Below are positions 1-9,755 of a stretch of DNA of 64,000 nt, in pieces. The stretch is from assembly GCF_918698245.1 (NCBI RefSeq), contig NZ_CAKKMS010000001.1, positions 1,116,001 to 1,180,000 of the forward strand. Reading direction: 5' to 3'. Within the stretch, counting starts at the first letter, position 1, and each line of letters opens with the position of its first letter. Origin of the DNA: Pedobacter sp. Bi126 (lineage in GTDB: Bacteria > Bacteroidota > Bacteroidia > Sphingobacteriales > Sphingobacteriaceae). A program made the position numbers and the translations under genes. Under the pieces are notes generated by a model. The model ran no database searches. It was not told the DNA's origin and saw only the letters and a list, made by a program, of their open reading frames with translations.

Positions 1-1
1 A

Positions 2-547
2 TGGAGTCCAAAAAATACAGTAAAAGAAAATGATTTCCTAATATATAGCAAGTTTCTCTGGAATAAGGAAATCAACCGATCTGAAATGCTAAGGCCTATT
101 CTCGATAAACTAGATCAAAATGGCCTAAAATATGAAGTAATAACTTATGGAAAATATACTCATGAATTACTGAAAGACAGTTTAGATAGAAGTAAGGCTG
201 TTATATTTTTGTGTGAACATGAGACCCAAGGCATGGCATATCAACAAATCTTATCAACAGATTTGCCAATATTGGCATGGGATCGTGAAGACTATTGGAT
301 AGATCCCACCTATTATCCCGAGAAAGTTCGCTTTACCCCTTCCTCATCAGTACCTTATTGGGATGAGAGATGTGGGCTTAAATTTAAAGGACTAAATGAT
401 TTCGATCAAAAACTTTCAATGTTTCTAAAAACTAATAACAGGTATTCCCCACGGCAATATATTTTAGAAAACCTGACATTGGAAATCTGTGCCGAACACT
501 ACATCAACTTAATTAATTCCCTCAATGAAGATACTTCAAATAGTTAA
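2..547 (+). CDS. Glycosyltransferase-like protein, 5' end outside the window
   Basis: The reading frame is open from base 2 to the TAA at 545-547, so the start lies upstream of the window; an internal ATG at 86 is only the first Met seen here. The visible 181 codons look like the C-terminal half of a GT-B-type glycosyltransferase: a stretch similar to 'KAVIFLCEHETQGMAYQQIL' followed by 'DLPILAWDRE' resembles the nucleotide-sugar-binding half, where an acidic residue and the 'E...A...LPILA' pattern usually sit. No catalytic residue can be assigned. It overlaps the next gene by 23 bp, which indicates co-transcription with the polysaccharide locus. The family assignment is an inference from context and weak motif resemblance. 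Confidence 0.6.
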   Translation, partial: WSPKNTVKENDFLIYSKFLWNKEINRSEMLRPILDKLDQNGLKYEVITYGKYTHELLKDSLDRSKAVIFLCEHETQGMAYQQILSTDLPILAWDREDYWIDPTYYPEKVRFTPSSSVPYWDERCGLKFKGLNDFDQKLSMFLKTNNRYSPRQYILENLTLEICAEHYINLINSLNEDTSNS

Positions 548-1547
548 TCCGGTCATTCCTTTTCCTGCCGTTACAGTTGGGGGTAAAGAAAGGATTGTGC
601 AGTATCTAATGCATGAACTTGCCAACAGAGGCCATGAAGTTACATTGATGGGGCATGATGATTCCGTAGTTCAACCTGGGGTGAAATTTGTTCCTATAGG
701 GACATATTTAGACCAAAAGAAAACCAATCAAAAAATATGGAAGCATTTGCTGCTAAACAAATATGATGTAATCCATAACCATGGCAGACTAATTTATCTT
801 TTACCTAGAATCTGGGATACTACAAGAAAAATTCACACTTTTCATATGGCAGAGCTAGAGACTAGATCTTTTAGAAGGTTTTTAGCTCTGAAGGCAAAAA
901 ATTTAACGCTTTGCCCATGCTCAAAATGGATAAAAGATAAATCTGCGCACTTACCAGGACATTGGGACTTTGTACAAAATGGCCTGCCTTTAGATTTATA
1001 CAGATTTTATAACAGAGAAGTATCCTTAGATGCTCCTTTAGTGATAATTGCACGGATAGGGTTAAGTAAAGGTATATTAGAGGCCGTGCAAATTGCAAAA
1101 CAGAGTAATAAAAAGCTCATTATTGCGGGGAAAATAGGAGATTATCCTCATGAAATTGAATGGTTTAATGACAATTTGAAAGACTTATGTGATGGTGAGA
1201 TAATTAGATTTATTGGTCCTGTGGATGATCAGCAAAAACAGATTTTACTTAACTCAGCACTGGCTTTATTAATTCCAACTATAGATAGCGAAGCATTCAA
1301 TACCACCATGATAGAGGCCAATGCATGCGGTTGTCCCGTTATAAGTTATGACCGGTTCTGTTTTACAGAATTTATTGAACCCGGCATTAATGGGTTTAAA
1401 GGCAATACCGTTACTGAACTAGCAGCTAGCATTAATCAACTCCATTTAATTGATAGGGCTAAATGCCGTGAAATTTTCGAGCAGAGATATACTGCAGATA
1501 CCATGGCCACAAATTATTTAAAACTATACGTTAACCAAGCGATTTAA
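525..1547 (+). CDS. Glycosyltransferase, GT4-like (first of a tandem pair)
   Basis: A 340-residue GT-B glycosyltransferase. The N-terminus (MKILQIVNPVIPFP, then 'VGGKERIVQYLMHELANRGHEVTL') is the usual acceptor-side Rossmann start of GT4 enzymes. The C-terminal donor-binding half has 'DSEAFNTTMIEANACGCPV', the E-x7-E-type motif. It should transfer a sugar from a nucleotide-sugar to a lipid-linked oligosaccharide at the inner face of the cytoplasmic membrane. It starts inside the preceding gene and is followed after only 4 bp by a paralogue (1552-2568) with the same N-terminal layout and the same C-terminal pattern ('IDRAxCR...Y...YLxLY'), so the two look like a tandem duplication. Donor and acceptor cannot be read from sequence. 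Confidence 0.88.
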   Translation: MKILQIVNPVIPFPAVTVGGKERIVQYLMHELANRGHEVTLMGHDDSVVQPGVKFVPIGTYLDQKKTNQKIWKHLLLNKYDVIHNHGRLIYLLPRIWDTTRKIHTFHMAELETRSFRRFLALKAKNLTLCPCSKWIKDKSAHLPGHWDFVQNGLPLDLYRFYNREVSLDAPLVIIARIGLSKGILEAVQIAKQSNKKLIIAGKIGDYPHEIEWFNDNLKDLCDGEIIRFIGPVDDQQKQILLNSALALLIPTIDSEAFNTTMIEANACGCPVISYDRFCFTEFIEPGINGFKGNTVTELAASINQLHLIDRAKCREIFEQRYTADTMATNYLKLYVNQAI

Positions 1548-1551
1548 ACAA

Positions 1552-2568
1552 ATGAAAATTCTTCTTGTAATGGATCCTTTTATTCCTGTTCCACCAGATC
1601 ATTATGGGGGAATTGAACGGGTAATACATGATATTGCATGCCAATATGTTGAAATGGGACACCGGGTAACTATAGTTGCGGGGCCAAACTCAAAATCGCC
1701 CGACAGGCTTGTTACCTACGGGCAAAATGGTCTTCTAAAAGCTCAGGTGAACCTGAAATTATTATCCGATATCTACTTTATCTTAAGAAGAGAGATTAAA
1801 GAACATGATGTAGTTCATAATTTCGGGCGCTTGCTTTTCCTATTGCCTTTTATAAAGAATCCAATCTCAAAGGTTCAGACATACATGCGGTATGTAAATA
1901 TTAAAAACATTCGTGGTATCGACCGGCTCAAACCAAAAAACTTAAAATATACAGCAGTCTCAGAGGCTATATTACAAACAGGTCAAACCCCTGAGAGTTA
2001 TTGGAAAACAATATACAACTGTACTCCAATAAATAATTTTGATTTTAAGGGACATACCCCCGCCACAAACTATCTTGTATTTTTAGGGCGAATAGAGCGT
2101 TGCAAAGGTCTTCATTCTGCCATAGCAGTTGCAAAACTGACAAATTATAAGCTTATAATCGCGGGAAATATCTCTGATATACAGGAAGAAAAATGCTATT
2201 TTGAGGAGGAAATAAAACCGTTAATCGATAATGAGAATATAGTTTATATTGGTCCCGTCAACAATGTTCAGAAAAATGATCTACTTGGAAATGCTAGTGC
2301 ACTTTTAACTCCTGTTGAATGGTTTGAACCATTTCCCATTATTATACCGGAAGCATATGCTTGTGGAACCCCTGTACTTGGTTTTGACAATGGAGGGATA
2401 AAAGAAGGGATTGTTGAGGGCATCACGGGATATGTTAGTAAAAATGTATCAGAAATGGCATATCATGTAAAAAAAATCCATCTTTTAGATAGGGCTGCCT
2501 GTCGGATAAAGGCAGAGGAAGAATACAGTGATAGGAGAATTGCAAAAGATTACCTGTCTTTATATTAA
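1552..2568 (+). CDS. Glycosyltransferase, GT4-like (second of a tandem pair)
   Basis: A 338-residue GT-B enzyme starting MKILLVMDPFIPVPPDHYGG, with the 'GGIERVIHDIA' helix typical of GT4 proteins. The donor-binding domain begins near 'VFLGRIERCKGLHSAI', and the motif 'EWFEPFPIIIPEAYACGTPV' carries the two conserved glutamates. It is paralogous to the gene directly upstream, with which it shares length, the start motif and the C-terminal tail. It lies in the same run of genes and probably adds a neighbouring sugar of the same repeat unit. Sugar specificity is unknown. Confidence 0.88.
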   Translation: MKILLVMDPFIPVPPDHYGGIERVIHDIACQYVEMGHRVTIVAGPNSKSPDRLVTYGQNGLLKAQVNLKLLSDIYFILRREIKEHDVVHNFGRLLFLLPFIKNPISKVQTYMRYVNIKNIRGIDRLKPKNLKYTAVSEAILQTGQTPESYWKTIYNCTPINNFDFKGHTPATNYLVFLGRIERCKGLHSAIAVAKLTNYKLIIAGNISDIQEEKCYFEEEIKPLIDNENIVYIGPVNNVQKNDLLGNASALLTPVEWFEPFPIIIPEAYACGTPVLGFDNGGIKEGIVEGITGYVSKNVSEMAYHVKKIHLLDRAACRIKAEEEYSDRRIAKDYLSLY

Positions 2569-2597
2569 AAGCTCATCGTAATTTCTTTATAGAAAAA

Positions 2598-3800
2598 TTG
2601 AGAATTGTTTTAATCACTTCAGGGCAACCTACCTTAAATCCGCGCTTGATCAAAGAAGCAGATGCTTTGTTGCAGGAAGGGCACCATGTAACCGTAATCT
2701 ACCAATACTGGAATGATTGGGCAACCTTACACGATGCTGATTTACTGGCGCAAAAGAAATGGAAAGCCATCAGAACGGGTGGATCGCCCCACGAAAACAA
2801 ACGTATTTATTGGTATAGTAAATTAAGGTTTAAACTGGGGCTGTTCCTATTTCATCATTTTCGGATTGCTTCAGAGCTTGCCATAGGAAGATGTTCAAAA
2901 CTGTTATATAAAGAGGCAAAAAAACATCCTGCGGATTTATACATCGCACATAACCTGGCTGCCTTACCAGCTGCGGTAAGGGCAGCTAAAAAAGCTCAGG
3001 TAAAGGCTGGCTTTGATGCTGAAGATTTTCACCGGAATGAGGTGAGTGATGATGAAAACAACAGCGACTTTGCATTAAAAAAGCAAATTGAAGAAAAGTA
3101 TATGCCACAAGCTGATTATATCACTGCTTCAAGCGAACTCATCAGTCAAAAGTACAGTTTGATCCTGAACAGGGATATAACAACAATTTTAAATGTTTTC
3201 CCTAACAAAGACATTGAGCAAAAACCCTTAGAAAATAACTGCCTAAAATTATTTTGGTTCTCACAAACAATAGGCCCGGATAGAGGGCTCGAAGAGGTGA
3301 TCAGATCATTAAATCAGATAAAAAAGCCTTTTCAACTTCATCTTTTAGGGAACATTACTTCATCTTATCATGAGGAGCTTTTAAAAATAGTGACTTTCGA
3401 AAAGGAAAATATATTTATCATTGAGCCTGTTCAGCCGGATAAGATTTTCGAAATAGCCAGCGCTTTTGATGTTGGTCTGGCAACCGAATGTTCGTTTCCG
3501 ACAAACAGAGATATCTGTTTAACTAACAAGATATTTACTTATATGCAATCGGGACTAGCGATCATTGCCTCAGACACAGCTGCCCAAAAACAATTCATGA
3601 ACCAATATCCAGCTATGGGGCTTGTATATAAAAGCAACAAGATCAATACACTAGAGGAAATCGTCCTTACTTACATCACCAATCCTGACCTGCTCAAATT
3701 GCACAGGATAAATTCAAAGAATTACGCTTCAAATAATTTAAATTGGGAGACAGAAAAAATAAAGTTTCTATCAGTTGTAAATCAGTTACTTAAAGGATAA
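2598..3800 (+). CDS. Glycosyltransferase, GT-B fold
   Basis: A 400-residue protein. The chosen start is a TTG at 2598, because the translation from it (MRIVLITSGQPTLNPRLIKE) begins exactly at the first beta strand of the fold and no ATG lies nearby; the preceding gene stops 29 bp upstream. The N-terminal half reads as an acceptor domain, with 'PADLYIAHNLAALPAAVRAA' marking the interdomain strand. The C-terminal half ('LKLFWFSQTIGPDRGLEEVI', 'TNKIFTYMQSGLAIIASDTA') resembles the donor domain of GT4-type enzymes, but the E-x7-E motif is not obvious. It is part of the exopolysaccharide operon and soluble or membrane-associated in the cytoplasm. Confidence 0.82.
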   Translation: MRIVLITSGQPTLNPRLIKEADALLQEGHHVTVIYQYWNDWATLHDADLLAQKKWKAIRTGGSPHENKRIYWYSKLRFKLGLFLFHHFRIASELAIGRCSKLLYKEAKKHPADLYIAHNLAALPAAVRAAKKAQVKAGFDAEDFHRNEVSDDENNSDFALKKQIEEKYMPQADYITASSELISQKYSLILNRDITTILNVFPNKDIEQKPLENNCLKLFWFSQTIGPDRGLEEVIRSLNQIKKPFQLHLLGNITSSYHEELLKIVTFEKENIFIIEPVQPDKIFEIASAFDVGLATECSFPTNRDICLTNKIFTYMQSGLAIIASDTAAQKQFMNQYPAMGLVYKSNKINTLEEIVLTYITNPDLLKLHRINSKNYASNNLNWETEKIKFLSVVNQLLKG

Positions 3801-3834
3801 TAATGCTGTTCATCACAAAATATAGGTATCAAAA

Positions 3835-5118
3835 TTGAAGCGGCTTTTAATAATCTCCCCTTACTTCCCTCCTTCCAATACCCCCGATATGCAGAGGATC
3901 AGGATGAGTTTACCATATTTTGATACTTTTGATTGGGAAGCAGAGGTGATAATGGTAGACGAGCGGTTTTCGGATTTAACAAAAGAGCCATTGTTATTGA
4001 AAAGTATACCTGAAAGCATAAAAATACACAGGGTAAATGCACTCTCTAAAAAATGGACTTCAAAATTTGGTCTAGGCAGTCTTTCACTAAGGTCTTTGAT
4101 GTTTTACCGAAAATATGCAGACAAATTACTAAAAACAGAAAAGTTTGACCTCATTTACTTCTCTACAACAGAGTATCCCGTTACCGTATTGGGGAGGTAT
4201 TGGAAGAAGAAATTTGGTATTCCTTATGTTGTCGACATACAGGATCCATGGCATTCCGAATATTATAAGACCTTACCAAGACATCAGCGGCCAAAAAAAT
4301 ATTGGTTTTCTTACCGGTTAAACAAATTTTTAGAGCCCATAGCCATGAATGCAGTTGATGGGCTCATCAGCGTTTCGCAGGGCTATATTGAGGATTTGAT
4401 CGACCGCTATCCATCAATAAGCTCAAAGCCGGTTGCCACAATCCCATTCTCTTTCTTTGAAAAAGACTTCGAGATAGCCAAGAATATCCAGGAGTCACCG
4501 CCATTAGATCAACGGTATGTAAACCTGGTTTACACCGGGCGGGGTGGCTTCGATCTGCATAAAGCGCTGGATTTACTCTTTGAGGGATTTAAACTCGGAT
4601 TGAAATCACATCCCGAGCAATTTAAAACCTTACGGTTCCACTTTATTGGCACCAGCTATGCGCCAAAGGGAACAGGAATTAAAACAATACTGCCACTGGC
4701 CGAAAAACACGGAGTCGGTACTTATGTAAGGGAAGAGACAGACCGAATGGGTTTTTACAACAGTTTAAATTACATCAGTGGTGCTGATGGGGTAATTATC
4801 CCCGGATCAGATGATCCAAACTACACGGCTTCCAAAATCTACCCCTATATTTTATCAAAGAAACCTTTACTTGCCATTTTTGACCACCAGAGCAGCGCAG
4901 CAAAAATTATCAAGGAGTGCCGGGCGGGTTCAATTGCCACATTTCAAGACCCTCAAGCAGTAAAGATCATCAGTGATTACCTGCATATCCTATCATCAAA
5001 ATCAAACAGCGAAGTTGAAACAGACATGGAAAAGTTAGAAAAATACAGTGCAGAACAGATGACAAAACATCAATGTGAGCTGTTTGACAAAGTCATTGCC
5101 CAAAAATCCAAACCTTAA
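3835..5118 (+). CDS. Glycosyltransferase, GT-B fold
   Basis: A 427-residue protein starting with TTG at 3835. The N-terminus MKRLLIISPYFPPSNTPDMQ is the standard opening of GT4-like enzymes, which supports the unusual start codon. The N-terminal domain includes 'GIPYVVDIQDPWHSEYYKT', a pattern common in Bacteroidota glycosyltransferases of capsule loci. The C-terminal domain has 'NLVYTGRGGFDLHKALDLL' and 'YTASKIYPYILSKKPLLAIF', where the donor would bind. The stop codon is immediately followed by the start of the FkbM gene with no gap, so the two are translationally coupled. The specific sugar is unknown. Confidence 0.82.
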   Translation: MKRLLIISPYFPPSNTPDMQRIRMSLPYFDTFDWEAEVIMVDERFSDLTKEPLLLKSIPESIKIHRVNALSKKWTSKFGLGSLSLRSLMFYRKYADKLLKTEKFDLIYFSTTEYPVTVLGRYWKKKFGIPYVVDIQDPWHSEYYKTLPRHQRPKKYWFSYRLNKFLEPIAMNAVDGLISVSQGYIEDLIDRYPSISSKPVATIPFSFFEKDFEIAKNIQESPPLDQRYVNLVYTGRGGFDLHKALDLLFEGFKLGLKSHPEQFKTLRFHFIGTSYAPKGTGIKTILPLAEKHGVGTYVREETDRMGFYNSLNYISGADGVIIPGSDDPNYTASKIYPYILSKKPLLAIFDHQSSAAKIIKECRAGSIATFQDPQAVKIISDYLHILSSKSNSEVETDMEKLEKYSAEQMTKHQCELFDKVIAQKSKP

Positions 5119-5949
5119 ATGCTAAATTATATCTACCTCTTTTTGTTAAGGCGAAACCCCTTCAAGGGACAGTTTAAATTATTTTTATGGCTTTACACTA
5201 GGAAAATGTTAAAATCATTTAAACTTGTCGGCCAACCTCTCGAGGGTGACTTTAAACTGAACCTGGATACAGGCAAATATATTGATGCCTGTATCTACTA
5301 CACCGGTGATTATGAGTTTTCCTTAAAAATGCATTTTAAAAAATACATCAACGAAGGGATGACAGTAGTAGACGTTGGCGCAAATATCGGTTTTCACACT
5401 TTATACTTCGCCGCTCTTGTTGGCCCATACGGAAAAGTAATTGCATTTGAACCCATGCCGGATAATTTTGAGTCATTAACCAAAAACATCAAGCTAAACC
5501 AGTTTGATCAGGTTCAGCCCATATCAAATGCGCTGAGCAATAAAAATGAGGAATTAAACATCCATATCAGCAAAAACCTCAAAAACCCGGGTGCGCATAA
5601 CCTTTTTGAAGAAGGAGAGAAAAACGCCACGGTAACCTGCAGAAAAGGAGATGATATATTGGAAGAACTAACTGCTGCCCGTATATCTTTTATCAAGATC
5701 GACGTTGAAGGTTATGAATATCCTGCATTGCAGGGACTGGAGAAAACGATCAAAAAAGACAGACCGGTTATCTTTTTCGAATATGACCGAAACTATCAGC
5801 TAAGAACCACAAAAAATCCAGAGGATTTATTTTTATTTCTACAAAACCTAGGTTTTACATTTATTGAAATTGATGGCTATGGAAGAACAGCACCGTTCAG
5901 TTATACCCCTGAAATCCAAGGCGCTGAGATCATCGCCATCCCCGACTGA
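5119..5949 (+). CDS. FkbM-family SAM-dependent methyltransferase
   Basis: A 276-residue methyltransferase of the FkbM family. Motif I is 'VVDVGANIGFHTLYFA' (around residues 90-105), followed by the acidic end of strand 2 in 'KVIAFEPMPDNFESL', and by 'FIKIDVEGYEYPALQGL', the signature that distinguishes FkbM proteins. Members O-methylate sugars or polyketides using S-adenosylmethionine; in a glycan locus the likely substrate is a hydroxyl of the repeat unit or its terminal sugar. The ATG directly follows the stop of the preceding glycosyltransferase, and the next gene starts 2 bp after its TGA. The family call is firm; the substrate is inferred from context. Confidence 0.9.
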   Translation: MLNYIYLFLLRRNPFKGQFKLFLWLYTRKMLKSFKLVGQPLEGDFKLNLDTGKYIDACIYYTGDYEFSLKMHFKKYINEGMTVVDVGANIGFHTLYFAALVGPYGKVIAFEPMPDNFESLTKNIKLNQFDQVQPISNALSNKNEELNIHISKNLKNPGAHNLFEEGEKNATVTCRKGDDILEELTAARISFIKIDVEGYEYPALQGLEKTIKKDRPVIFFEYDRNYQLRTTKNPEDLFLFLQNLGFTFIEIDGYGRTAPFSYTPEIQGAEIIAIPD

Positions 5950-5951
5950 AC

Positions 5952-7112
5952 ATGCCATTTCATTTAGCGATATTAACCACACATCCCATTCAATATTATG
6001 CTCCGGTTTTTAAACTGCTCGCTGCAGAAAAAGATATTGAGTTAAAAGTATTTTATACCCTGGGAGATGACAGAGAAATCAAGGATGAGGGTTTTGGTAA
6101 AGCCATTACCTGGGATATTCCCCTGCTTGATGGATATGAGTTCGAATTTCTGGAGAACCGTTCCAATCATCCGACAAGCAGTCAATTTAACGGGATAGAT
6201 AATCCCTCTTTATTTGAACGGGTCGACCAGTTCAGGCCGAATGCAATCCTGGTTTACGGATGGGCCTATAAAAGCCACCTGAAAGCCTTAAAACATTATC
6301 ACAACACTATACCAATCTGGTTTAGGGGCGACAGCACCCTGCTTAATCCTTCACCTTTATGGAAAAGGATTATCCGCAAAATCAGTCTCACCTGGATTTA
6401 TAAAAAGATTGATCTTGCCTTTTATGTAGGAACAAACAACCAGGAATATTTTATATCGAACGGAATGTCTCAACACCAGCTTATATTTGCACCGCATGCG
6501 ATTGACAACAATCGCTTTAGGATCGAGTGCAATGATGAAAAACAGCTTTTACGCCATCAGTTCAAGATAGCCGATGATCATATTCTGATTCTGTATGCCG
6601 GAAAGCTGGAACCGGTAAAAAACCTGAACTTATTACTCGATGCTTTTATCAGGATAAACATCCCTAATGCCCATTTACTTTTTGTTGGCAATGGTGTACT
6701 GGAAGGAAAACTTATAGCAGAGAGTAAAAAGCATAAAACAGCAGACCGGATACATTTTATAGATTTCCAAAACCAGCGTAACATGCCCGTAGTATATCAG
6801 GCCTGTGATATATTCTGCCTTCCTTCTTTGAGTGAAACCTGGGGATTATCTGTAAATGAGGCAATGGCAGCAGGCAAAGCGATACTTGTTTCAGATCAAG
6901 TCGGCTGCGCCATAGATCTGGTAAAAAATAATGAAAACGGATTTATATTTGAATCAAATGATTTAACTAGTTTAGCGAAACATCTCAGGACAATGATCGA
7001 AAGTGGAAAGCTGAAAGAAATGGGCGAGATTTCTAAAGCCAAAATACTCAGCTGGTCGTTTTCAGATCAGGTGAAAGCGATAATGAGCCAAATAAACAAA
7101 CATGTTATCTAA
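5952..7112 (+). CDS. Glycosyltransferase, GT4 family
   Basis: A 386-residue GT4 enzyme. It starts MPFHLAILTTHPIQYYAPVF, the common opening of polysaccharide-locus GT4 proteins. The donor domain begins at 'ILILYAGKLEPVKNLNLLLD' and carries the canonical motif in 'PSLSETWGLSVNEAMAAGKA', with the two glutamates of E-x7-E. It should act at the cytoplasmic face of the inner membrane on an undecaprenyl-linked intermediate. It overlaps the downstream polymerase gene by 11 bp, consistent with one operon. Confidence 0.9.
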   Translation: MPFHLAILTTHPIQYYAPVFKLLAAEKDIELKVFYTLGDDREIKDEGFGKAITWDIPLLDGYEFEFLENRSNHPTSSQFNGIDNPSLFERVDQFRPNAILVYGWAYKSHLKALKHYHNTIPIWFRGDSTLLNPSPLWKRIIRKISLTWIYKKIDLAFYVGTNNQEYFISNGMSQHQLIFAPHAIDNNRFRIECNDEKQLLRHQFKIADDHILILYAGKLEPVKNLNLLLDAFIRINIPNAHLLFVGNGVLEGKLIAESKKHKTADRIHFIDFQNQRNMPVVYQACDIFCLPSLSETWGLSVNEAMAAGKAILVSDQVGCAIDLVKNNENGFIFESNDLTSLAKHLRTMIESGKLKEMGEISKAKILSWSFSDQVKAIMSQINKHVI

Positions 7113-8511
7113 GAATTTTTTTGCCTTTCTTCCTGTCTATTTACCTTTCTTATTTTCTATACTGCTTAAAGACCTGCCCCATGTTTCCTATTTTATTGCC
7201 TGGTCAGGTTCGTTTTTTATTTTTTATATGGCATTTAGCGGCCGGTTGAAAAAATTACCGGATGATCTGCCAGTCCTTCAACAGCTGCTCAGGCCCATCT
7301 TTTTGATGCATGTTATTTTTGTAGGTTACATGGCATGTACATCGATATTCTATTACATCAATTCAATGGGGTATGAGTATTTTGAAAACGTGAGAAATAC
7401 ATCGCCAAACCTGATGATCTTCAAAGATATTGCCAATTGCCAACGGTACTATGTATTGGGACATGCTGCGCTGATCCATGGAATATTATTCAGGATGGAC
7501 TACAACTTTGAGAAAAAATATGCTTTGAGGGTCAGTACAATGAGCGTATTTTTATTTCAGCTTTCTATAGTCTGCCTGGCATTGGGGCTTGTATTTGAAA
7601 GAGTCGGTTTTCTCAATCAGTTTAGTATCCAATTAAATGGTCTGAGTTTCGTATCGGGCACAATTAGCCTGACTTTTGCGATTAAAGAACGCAGGAACAC
7701 TTTGATCATATTGACCGCTCTTCTGTTTTTAGGAAATCTTCTAAAAAGTACGGTTTCTGGTTTTAAGGAACCTATTATCATCTGCGTTTTACTTTTGGGG
7801 ATATTTCTTCTGCCGGTTTATGGAAAAAAAATAATTCCTTTTTTTGCTGTTATCATGATTGCACTTTTCATCCTGCTTCCCACATTTATCGGTGCTTACC
7901 GCAGCAGTGCCTATAGCGGTGGTGATGCCACCTACTCTAGGGAAAAAGGCTTGAGTGCAGTATTGGACAAGAATAATCTTCAAAGAGATCTGCAGGAGAA
8001 TTATTGGTCGTTTTTAACCAACCGCCTTTCGGAAATTGATATGTTTATCAATTACACAACCACAACACCTCAATTTGTGCCCTATTATAAGTATGATATT
8101 GTTAAACAGGGTTTCCAGTCTATCGTACCAAGGGTAATATGGCCGGAAAAACCAGTCACAGAGGATATGGTAATGGACAGGGTTTATCGGGCCGGGGTAA
8201 TCAATCCGGCTTCCCAGGTGTCTGCAAAACCTGCATACATTGTTGACGGCTTCTTATCTTATGGATATTTCGGTGTCTGGGTAGCCCTTTTGTCATTAGG
8301 TTATATCAGCCAGCTGATCAGCTGTAAGGCGGAGATGCTATTCGGAAGTTATTTCTTGGGAACCGCTGTAATGTTTGCCGGACTGTTCCAGATTCTCTGG
8401 AGAGGCAACAGTTTTGAATTTATGTTCAACTCTGTTTTGTGGAGTTACGTTACCATGCTGATTATCTTCAGGTTTCTACGGGCAAGGGCCATAATCGACA
8501 GGATAAATTGA
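7102..8511 (+). CDS. Wzy-like polysaccharide polymerase (exosortase-associated type)
   Basis: A 469-residue integral membrane protein with about ten to twelve hydrophobic segments spread over the length (for example 'LPVYLPFLFSILL', 'ILTALLFLGNLL', 'FFAVIMIALFILLPTF') and a large hydrophilic loop at roughly residues 265-370 containing 'FQSIVPRVIWPEKP', a placement typical of O-antigen polymerases (Wzy/O-antigen ligase fold). Wzy proteins join lipid-linked repeat units on the periplasmic side. It lies in an operon with an exosortase and an associated glycosyltransferase. From memory, a Wzy-like family is described next to 'exosortase Y' in Bacteroidota, and I think this is a member. Sequence identity within Wzy families is low, so the role rests on topology and context. 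Confidence 0.72.
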   Translation: MLSKNFFAFLPVYLPFLFSILLKDLPHVSYFIAWSGSFFIFYMAFSGRLKKLPDDLPVLQQLLRPIFLMHVIFVGYMACTSIFYYINSMGYEYFENVRNTSPNLMIFKDIANCQRYYVLGHAALIHGILFRMDYNFEKKYALRVSTMSVFLFQLSIVCLALGLVFERVGFLNQFSIQLNGLSFVSGTISLTFAIKERRNTLIILTALLFLGNLLKSTVSGFKEPIIICVLLLGIFLLPVYGKKIIPFFAVIMIALFILLPTFIGAYRSSAYSGGDATYSREKGLSAVLDKNNLQRDLQENYWSFLTNRLSEIDMFINYTTTTPQFVPYYKYDIVKQGFQSIVPRVIWPEKPVTEDMVMDRVYRAGVINPASQVSAKPAYIVDGFLSYGYFGVWVALLSLGYISQLISCKAEMLFGSYFLGTAVMFAGLFQILWRGNSFEFMFNSVLWSYVTMLIIFRFLRARAIIDRIN

Positions 8512-9755
8512 AAATCATACAGATCTCCGCCTCATACAAACCAGCCTATATCTACGGCGGGCCTATACAGAGCGTTGCAAAATTATGCGAAGCCTTTATG
8601 GGTTTAGAAATCGGTGGTGAAGGCTTAAGTGTTGATAATATACAAGTACTAACTACTACGGCAAATGGAAGTGCTGAGCTAGATATAGCCATAGGCAAAC
8701 CTGTTTTGGTAGAGGGTGTAAAAGTGACTTATTTTAAACGCTGGACAAAGGATCATAGCCATTTTTCGCCGGGGTTATTGTTGAGTTTACGGAAAGCGAT
8801 CCTTCATTGCATCCAGAACGACAAGACAAGTGCTAAGGATGACAGGCTGGTTATCCACATCCATGCCTGGTGGAATTTGGTTTCGGTATTAAGCTGTTTG
8901 CTTGCCAAGTGGTATAAAATCCCTGTAGTTTTGTCTCCTAGGGGAATGCTCACCTCCTATACATTTGGCAACCGGAATTCTTTTTCAAAAAGGATCATCC
9001 ATAAATTAATGGGGAAACAATTATTAAAATATTGCCACATCCACGCCACCAGCGAACAGGAAAAAAGAGATATTTTAACGATAGTACAACCTAAAAGTAT
9101 TAAGGTAATTGCCAATCTGGTTAGTTTAGGCGCTGGAGCGATAGTTAGTGAGTATCATGCATCAATCGTAAAAGATGAGGAATCACTTATTTTCAAGATT
9201 ATTTTTCTTTCCCGCATTGAAGAGAAGAAAGGACTTGAATTGCTTTTTGAAGCTTTAACACTTGTTGATGTCCCCTGGCAGTTAACCATCGGTGGTACAG
9301 GCAAGGAAGAATATGTACAAAATTTAAAGCACAAGGCTGAAACGCTAAAACTTAGCGAGCGAATTACCTGGCTTGGACAGGTAAATAATGAAGAAAAGTT
9401 TAACCTAATGGCCGAGCATGATGTAGCTGTGCTCACTTCTTACAACGAAAATTTCGCTAACATAGTGGTTGAAAGTTTAAGTATGGGTACTCCCGTATTG
9501 ATCAGTAAATTTGTTGGTCTTGCTGATTATGTGGCTGATAAGAACCTGGGGTGGATTACCGGGTTGAAAGTTGAACAGATAAAGGCTGGCATCGTTGCTG
9601 CTTATCAGGATATTGAAAAAAGAAAAAAAATCAGGACTACTGCTCCATCGCAAATCAATACTGATTTTAATGATGACATTTTGGCTAAACAATACGTTGA
9701 ATTTTACAAAGAAATTCCTGCTACTGATAATAACTTAAATGAATCAAAATTTTAG
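8508..9755 (+). CDS. Glycosyltransferase, GT4 family (exosortase-locus type)
   Basis: A 415-residue GT4 protein. The start chosen is the TTG at 8508, which overlaps the TGA of the preceding gene (TTGA). From it the protein reads MKIIQISASYKPAYIYGGPI, a classical GT4 N-terminus with the GGP loop; an earlier ATG at 8439 would add 23 unrelated residues encoded inside the polymerase gene. The donor domain starts at 'FKIIFLSRIEEKKGLELLFE' and has 'TSYNENFANIVVESLSMGTP' with both conserved glutamates. Bacteroidota exosortase loci often contain one such associated glycosyltransferase (called XYAG1 in some annotations, from memory). It overlaps the next gene by 17 bp. Confidence 0.87.
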   Translation: MKIIQISASYKPAYIYGGPIQSVAKLCEAFMGLEIGGEGLSVDNIQVLTTTANGSAELDIAIGKPVLVEGVKVTYFKRWTKDHSHFSPGLLLSLRKAILHCIQNDKTSAKDDRLVIHIHAWWNLVSVLSCLLAKWYKIPVVLSPRGMLTSYTFGNRNSFSKRIIHKLMGKQLLKYCHIHATSEQEKRDILTIVQPKSIKVIANLVSLGAGAIVSEYHASIVKDEESLIFKIIFLSRIEEKKGLELLFEALTLVDVPWQLTIGGTGKEEYVQNLKHKAETLKLSERITWLGQVNNEEKFNLMAEHDVAVLTSYNENFANIVVESLSMGTPVLISKFVGLADYVADKNLGWITGLKVEQIKAGIVAAYQDIEKRKKIRTTAPSQINTDFNDDILAKQYVEFYKEIPATDNNLNESKF

